From Corbicula japonica (taxonomy: Eukaryota; Mollusca; Bivalvia; Venerida; Cyrenidae), in the NCBI GenBank assembly GCA_038501625.1, contig JAZAYU010000005.1, forward strand, positions 2,232,001-2,296,000: a stretch of 64,000 bases of DNA, in the 5' to 3' direction. The position numbers were made by a program, and so were the translations under genes. The notes under the pieces are model-generated. The model made no database searches. It saw only the letters and a list, made by a program, of their open reading frames with translations, and was not told the DNA's origin. Every line of letters starts with the position of its first letter. Position 1 is the stretch's first letter. Shown here piece by piece: positions 61,065 through 64,000 of this stretch.

Positions 61065-64000
61065 ATGGCAGATGACGTTCAAGTAAATTCGTCGGATGGG
61101 TATGTGTAATCGGTTGAAATTGCGTGTTCTAGATTATAACCGAGAATAAAGTAGGACGTTGATCATCCTGTTAGAATTAATAATTATTGTTAAATAATCA
61201 GTTATGAGCGTTCACGTAGATCGAGAAAGGTTTGAAAATAAATATTTCTTACATAATTTCCTGACCGACTTTTCAGTGAATTTATCTTCTGTATGATTTC
61301 AGATAAGCGGGAACATTAGTGCTGTCTGATCAAAATGTACACTGTTATTATAGATTCATACGGTATTTTGGACGTGTAACCGACCAGTGTAGTTCCAGAT
61401 CGGATAGCACGGAAATTGTTGATCTGTACGACACTTGTCTTACATTCAATGAATTAATCTCATATAATTATGTGGAGAAAAAGGTAAACTGTTTATTACA
61501 ACTGTTTTGGTATTTACAGTCAAGTGGCTGTTCCAGAAACTTCATCTTCGTCATGGCTTAAGTGGATACCGACATCAATGGCACAGCTGGCACAGATTGA
61601 ATCAAGAATCCTCGGCAGTAAGTATAATTTGTAATTTGGGAATTGCAATGTTTGTGTTGTGTTTCTAATTCCCTTTTGCATGCTTTAGTCTGAAAAAGTA
61701 CAGTATAATATCAGACTGTGAAAACTCAGGGCTTTTTCAGCTAGTCTCGCGGGGCCGATAATGGCAAATAGGGACAATTTTCCCAATTTCAAGAAAAAAA
61801 TTCCCGATTTCAAGAAAAAATTCCCATTTCAACAGAAATAACTTTTTTGCCTATGAAATAGAAACAAAAAAGAGAACCCATATAATCAAGGGGCTTTTCA
61901 AATTACAAAATTAATTTGTTTACATTTGATTAGTGATCTGTGAAATCTACATTTTTTTTAATTTATGTATGCAACATGTGTAAAACCAGTATATATTGTG
62001 TAAAAAATTCATTCTTGATATCTCTTCTGAAATGAGCTCTCGGAAAGCTTATTTTACTTTAATGCAGGATGTAAGCGATCATCGCATGTTATGGAGCTTC
62101 TCTAAGTAATAAACAAATGAAAAATTTTTGTCAGGCTGATTAAAGTAGTCTAGTTGTATTATTGTTTTGAGATGACCCCTGAAAACTTGTTGGTGACGTC
62201 ATGGATAACATGGCTGGTAGTTGGATTAATAAAAACGCTGGAAATGCGATTTGGAAAGTCTTCGTTGAATGAATCTCATTGAAGTGAATAGATTAGTATC
62301 AGTTTAACAAAACTTGTTTTCTTTTCCCTACCAGCATGATTTCTGATTATAGCAGTAAGCAGTTAAACTGTTAATAACACGAAAATTTGTTGGACCATCA
62401 TACATTGAAAAACACAATCTAAACATTCACTAACATCTAAACATTTCTTAACTACATCGACTCAAAAAAGATCTAAAAAATGTTTTTCTTATGTAAAAAT
62501 ATTTGTGGCCTATTTGACTTTTTTGTGGCCTATTTGACTTTTTGTGGCCTATTTGACTTTTTTGTGACCTATTTGACTTTTTTGTGGCCTATTTGACTTG
62601 GAAAATAAAATGTGTGGCCTATTTGACTTTTTTCTGTGGCCCATTTGATTTTTTTGAGGCCTATATGACTTGTGGCCTATTTGACTTGTGGCCTATTTGA
62701 CTTGATACCGACCAAAAAGGTGTAATATTTATCTCAAAGCCAGGAAAATGGTGTGATTTTAAGAATGCATGTACATGGTGCAGTGAAACTACTTGAAAAT
62801 AATTGTTTAATTATCATATAATTTATAGTTCAATATGATTATTATGACCATTATGATGTTGAATGGCTGTTGGAACTGTGAGCAAGGATGATTTGTGATG
62901 TTGAATGGCTGTTGGAACTGTGAGCAAGGATGATTTGTGATGTTGAATGGCTGTTGGAACTGTGAGCAAGGATTATTTGTGATGTTGAATGGCTGTTGGA
63001 ACTGTGAGCAAGGATGATTTGTGATGTTGAATGGCTGTTGGAACTGTGAGCCACATTGAAGTCAAAGCAAATGATGACATCCTTCTTCAAAGCAACTCCC
63101 AGCTAAATGTGCCTGCTCATTGGTGTCACTAGAAAAAACATTGTGGACAGTCCAATAGCTTGTGCACTGTTTTTGTTGTAGTCACACAATGCACCAAATG
63201 CTTTTTAATTTTTTAATTTAGGAAATAAAAACAGTCAAAAGAAAGACTTTCATCATTGCAGTAGTGAAGTTCAAGATGATTGCAAATAATTTTTTTTTGT
63301 AGGACAGAAAACGATACAGTAAAGACAAAGTAAATAATATTGACGACAGATTCACCATAACTTCCTATTACTTATTTTAATGACAAATATTTTAGTACAT
63401 CATTTTTACCTGAGAAACAGAACCTGAAAATTTTTGTTTACAATATCTAGAGCATTACATCAGTGAAAATAACTTTCAGTTACTTAATTTCATGAAAAAC
63501 AGTGTTTATATGTATCTTTTTGTTAAAAATGGTAAATCTTATTAAGTTAAAAATCAAGATGAATACTTGTATGTAAAATGTTGTTTGTTAATCTGGATGG
63601 GCTATAAACTTCTTAGTGCTACATTTGTATTGTATGGCTTGATGATTTTGCCTTATAAAAATAATGTGCAAAACAAAAAGTGTTGTGAAAAAATCAAACT
63701 GTTACATTTTCAGGGTTGAAGAGTGTTTTGGACAAGAGATATGTTACATTACCTCAAAGTCAACATCGGATATGGACAGTAGTTGCAAACAAGGACAAGC
63801 CAAACGTACCCCTAGTCATGGTACACGGAATGGGGGGAGGGGTCGGACTGTGGGCACAAAGTATTGACGCTTTAGCGATGAAACGACCTGTTTACACATT
63901 TGACTTGCTAGGCTTTGGAAGAAGCTCTAGACCTAAATTTAGTTCAAGTGCCAAACTTGTTGAAATGGAATTCGTGGAATCTATAGAAGAGTGGCGGCAA
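61065..64000 (+). CDS. ABHD4/5-like: ABHD4/ABHD5-like alpha/beta hydrolase, N-terminal part (3' end outside window)
   Basis: Exons 61065-61099, 61520-61617 and 63714-64000 (continuing) join in phase through GG|GTATGT, TTTACAG|T, GGCA|GTAAGT and TTTTCAG|GG. They give 140 codons starting [12 protein letters not shown]. Seen: the amphipathic Trp-containing [10 protein letters not shown] segment like that of ABHD4/5, the oxyanion-hole motif [14 protein letters not shown], then [11 protein letters not shown] and [10 protein letters not shown]. The family acts in lipid metabolism: ABHD5 activates triglyceride lipase at lipid droplets, and ABHD4 is an N-acyl phospholipid lipase. The residue separating active ABHD4 (Ser in G-x-S-x-G) from ABHD5 lies beyond the window, so the two cannot be told apart here. 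It is divergent from sacsin; the starts are 1.8 kb apart. Confidence 0.88.
62505..62702. repeat. 18-22-bp minisatellite in ABHD-like intron 2
   Basis: About ten copies of TTTGTGGCCTATTTGACTT with small length changes. Confidence 0.92.
62854..63050. repeat. 42-bp minisatellite in ABHD-like intron 2
   Basis: Nearly five almost identical copies of a 42-bp unit starting GATGTTGAATGGCTGTTGGA. The minus strand therefore shows a 14-residue repeated open frame, judged spurious. Confidence 0.93.

Noticed and set aside
62851..63090. 79-codon frame with 14-residue repeats
   Set aside because: Product of the 42-bp minisatellite read on the minus strand.

Overview
The window is AT-rich, intron-rich animal DNA, most likely from a marine bivalve mollusc. 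This is inferred from a secreted shell-type tyrosinase, a sacsin gene in invertebrate exon layout, tRNA-derived SINEs and tandem dispersed repeats of a kind familiar from clam genomes, and very dense minisatellites. The species cannot be named from the sequence.

Layout. (1) 1-2797, + strand: the last three coding exons of a sacsin-like gene (J domain and HEPN domain); its 5' part lies left of the window. (2) 2798-16600: no gene; hairpins, minisatellites, a LINE fragment inserted into a 51-bp minisatellite, a perfect 440-bp tandem duplication and a palindromic MITE. (3) 16647-23175, + strand: a complete five-exon gene for a 747-residue secreted tyrosinase with a separate Cys-rich C-terminal exon; intron 4 carries a tandem tRNA-derived SINE and a small MITE. 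(4) 23200-34250: repeat desert with a decayed mariner, a 2.2-kb satellite of 64-bp units, a TTAA-flanked foldback element and a 72-bp array. (5) 34300-59238, - strand: a second sacsin gene, reconstructed here from eight coding exons (4,389 residues) with one giant 10,961-bp exon; introns hold a hAT remnant, SINEs and an AG microsatellite beside a splice acceptor. (6) 61065-64000, + strand: the first three exons of an ABHD4/ABHD5-type alpha/beta hydrolase, divergent from the sacsin gene.

The two sacsin genes are convergent and enclose the tyrosinase gene. Their last exons are the same length (171 bp) and their splice phases match, so they descend from one ancestral gene, but they are clearly diverged. 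Sacsin acts in chaperone and cytoskeletal/mitochondrial quality control, tyrosinase in oxidation of phenols for shell or immunity, and ABHD4/5 in lipid metabolism; I see no pathway linking them. I found no convincing new multi-gene system. The most interesting signals are the transposon structures with intact target-site duplications, the retained BED-finger reading frame, and the sacsin/tyrosinase architecture. Exon boundaries were set by hand from splice signals, reading phase and family similarity.
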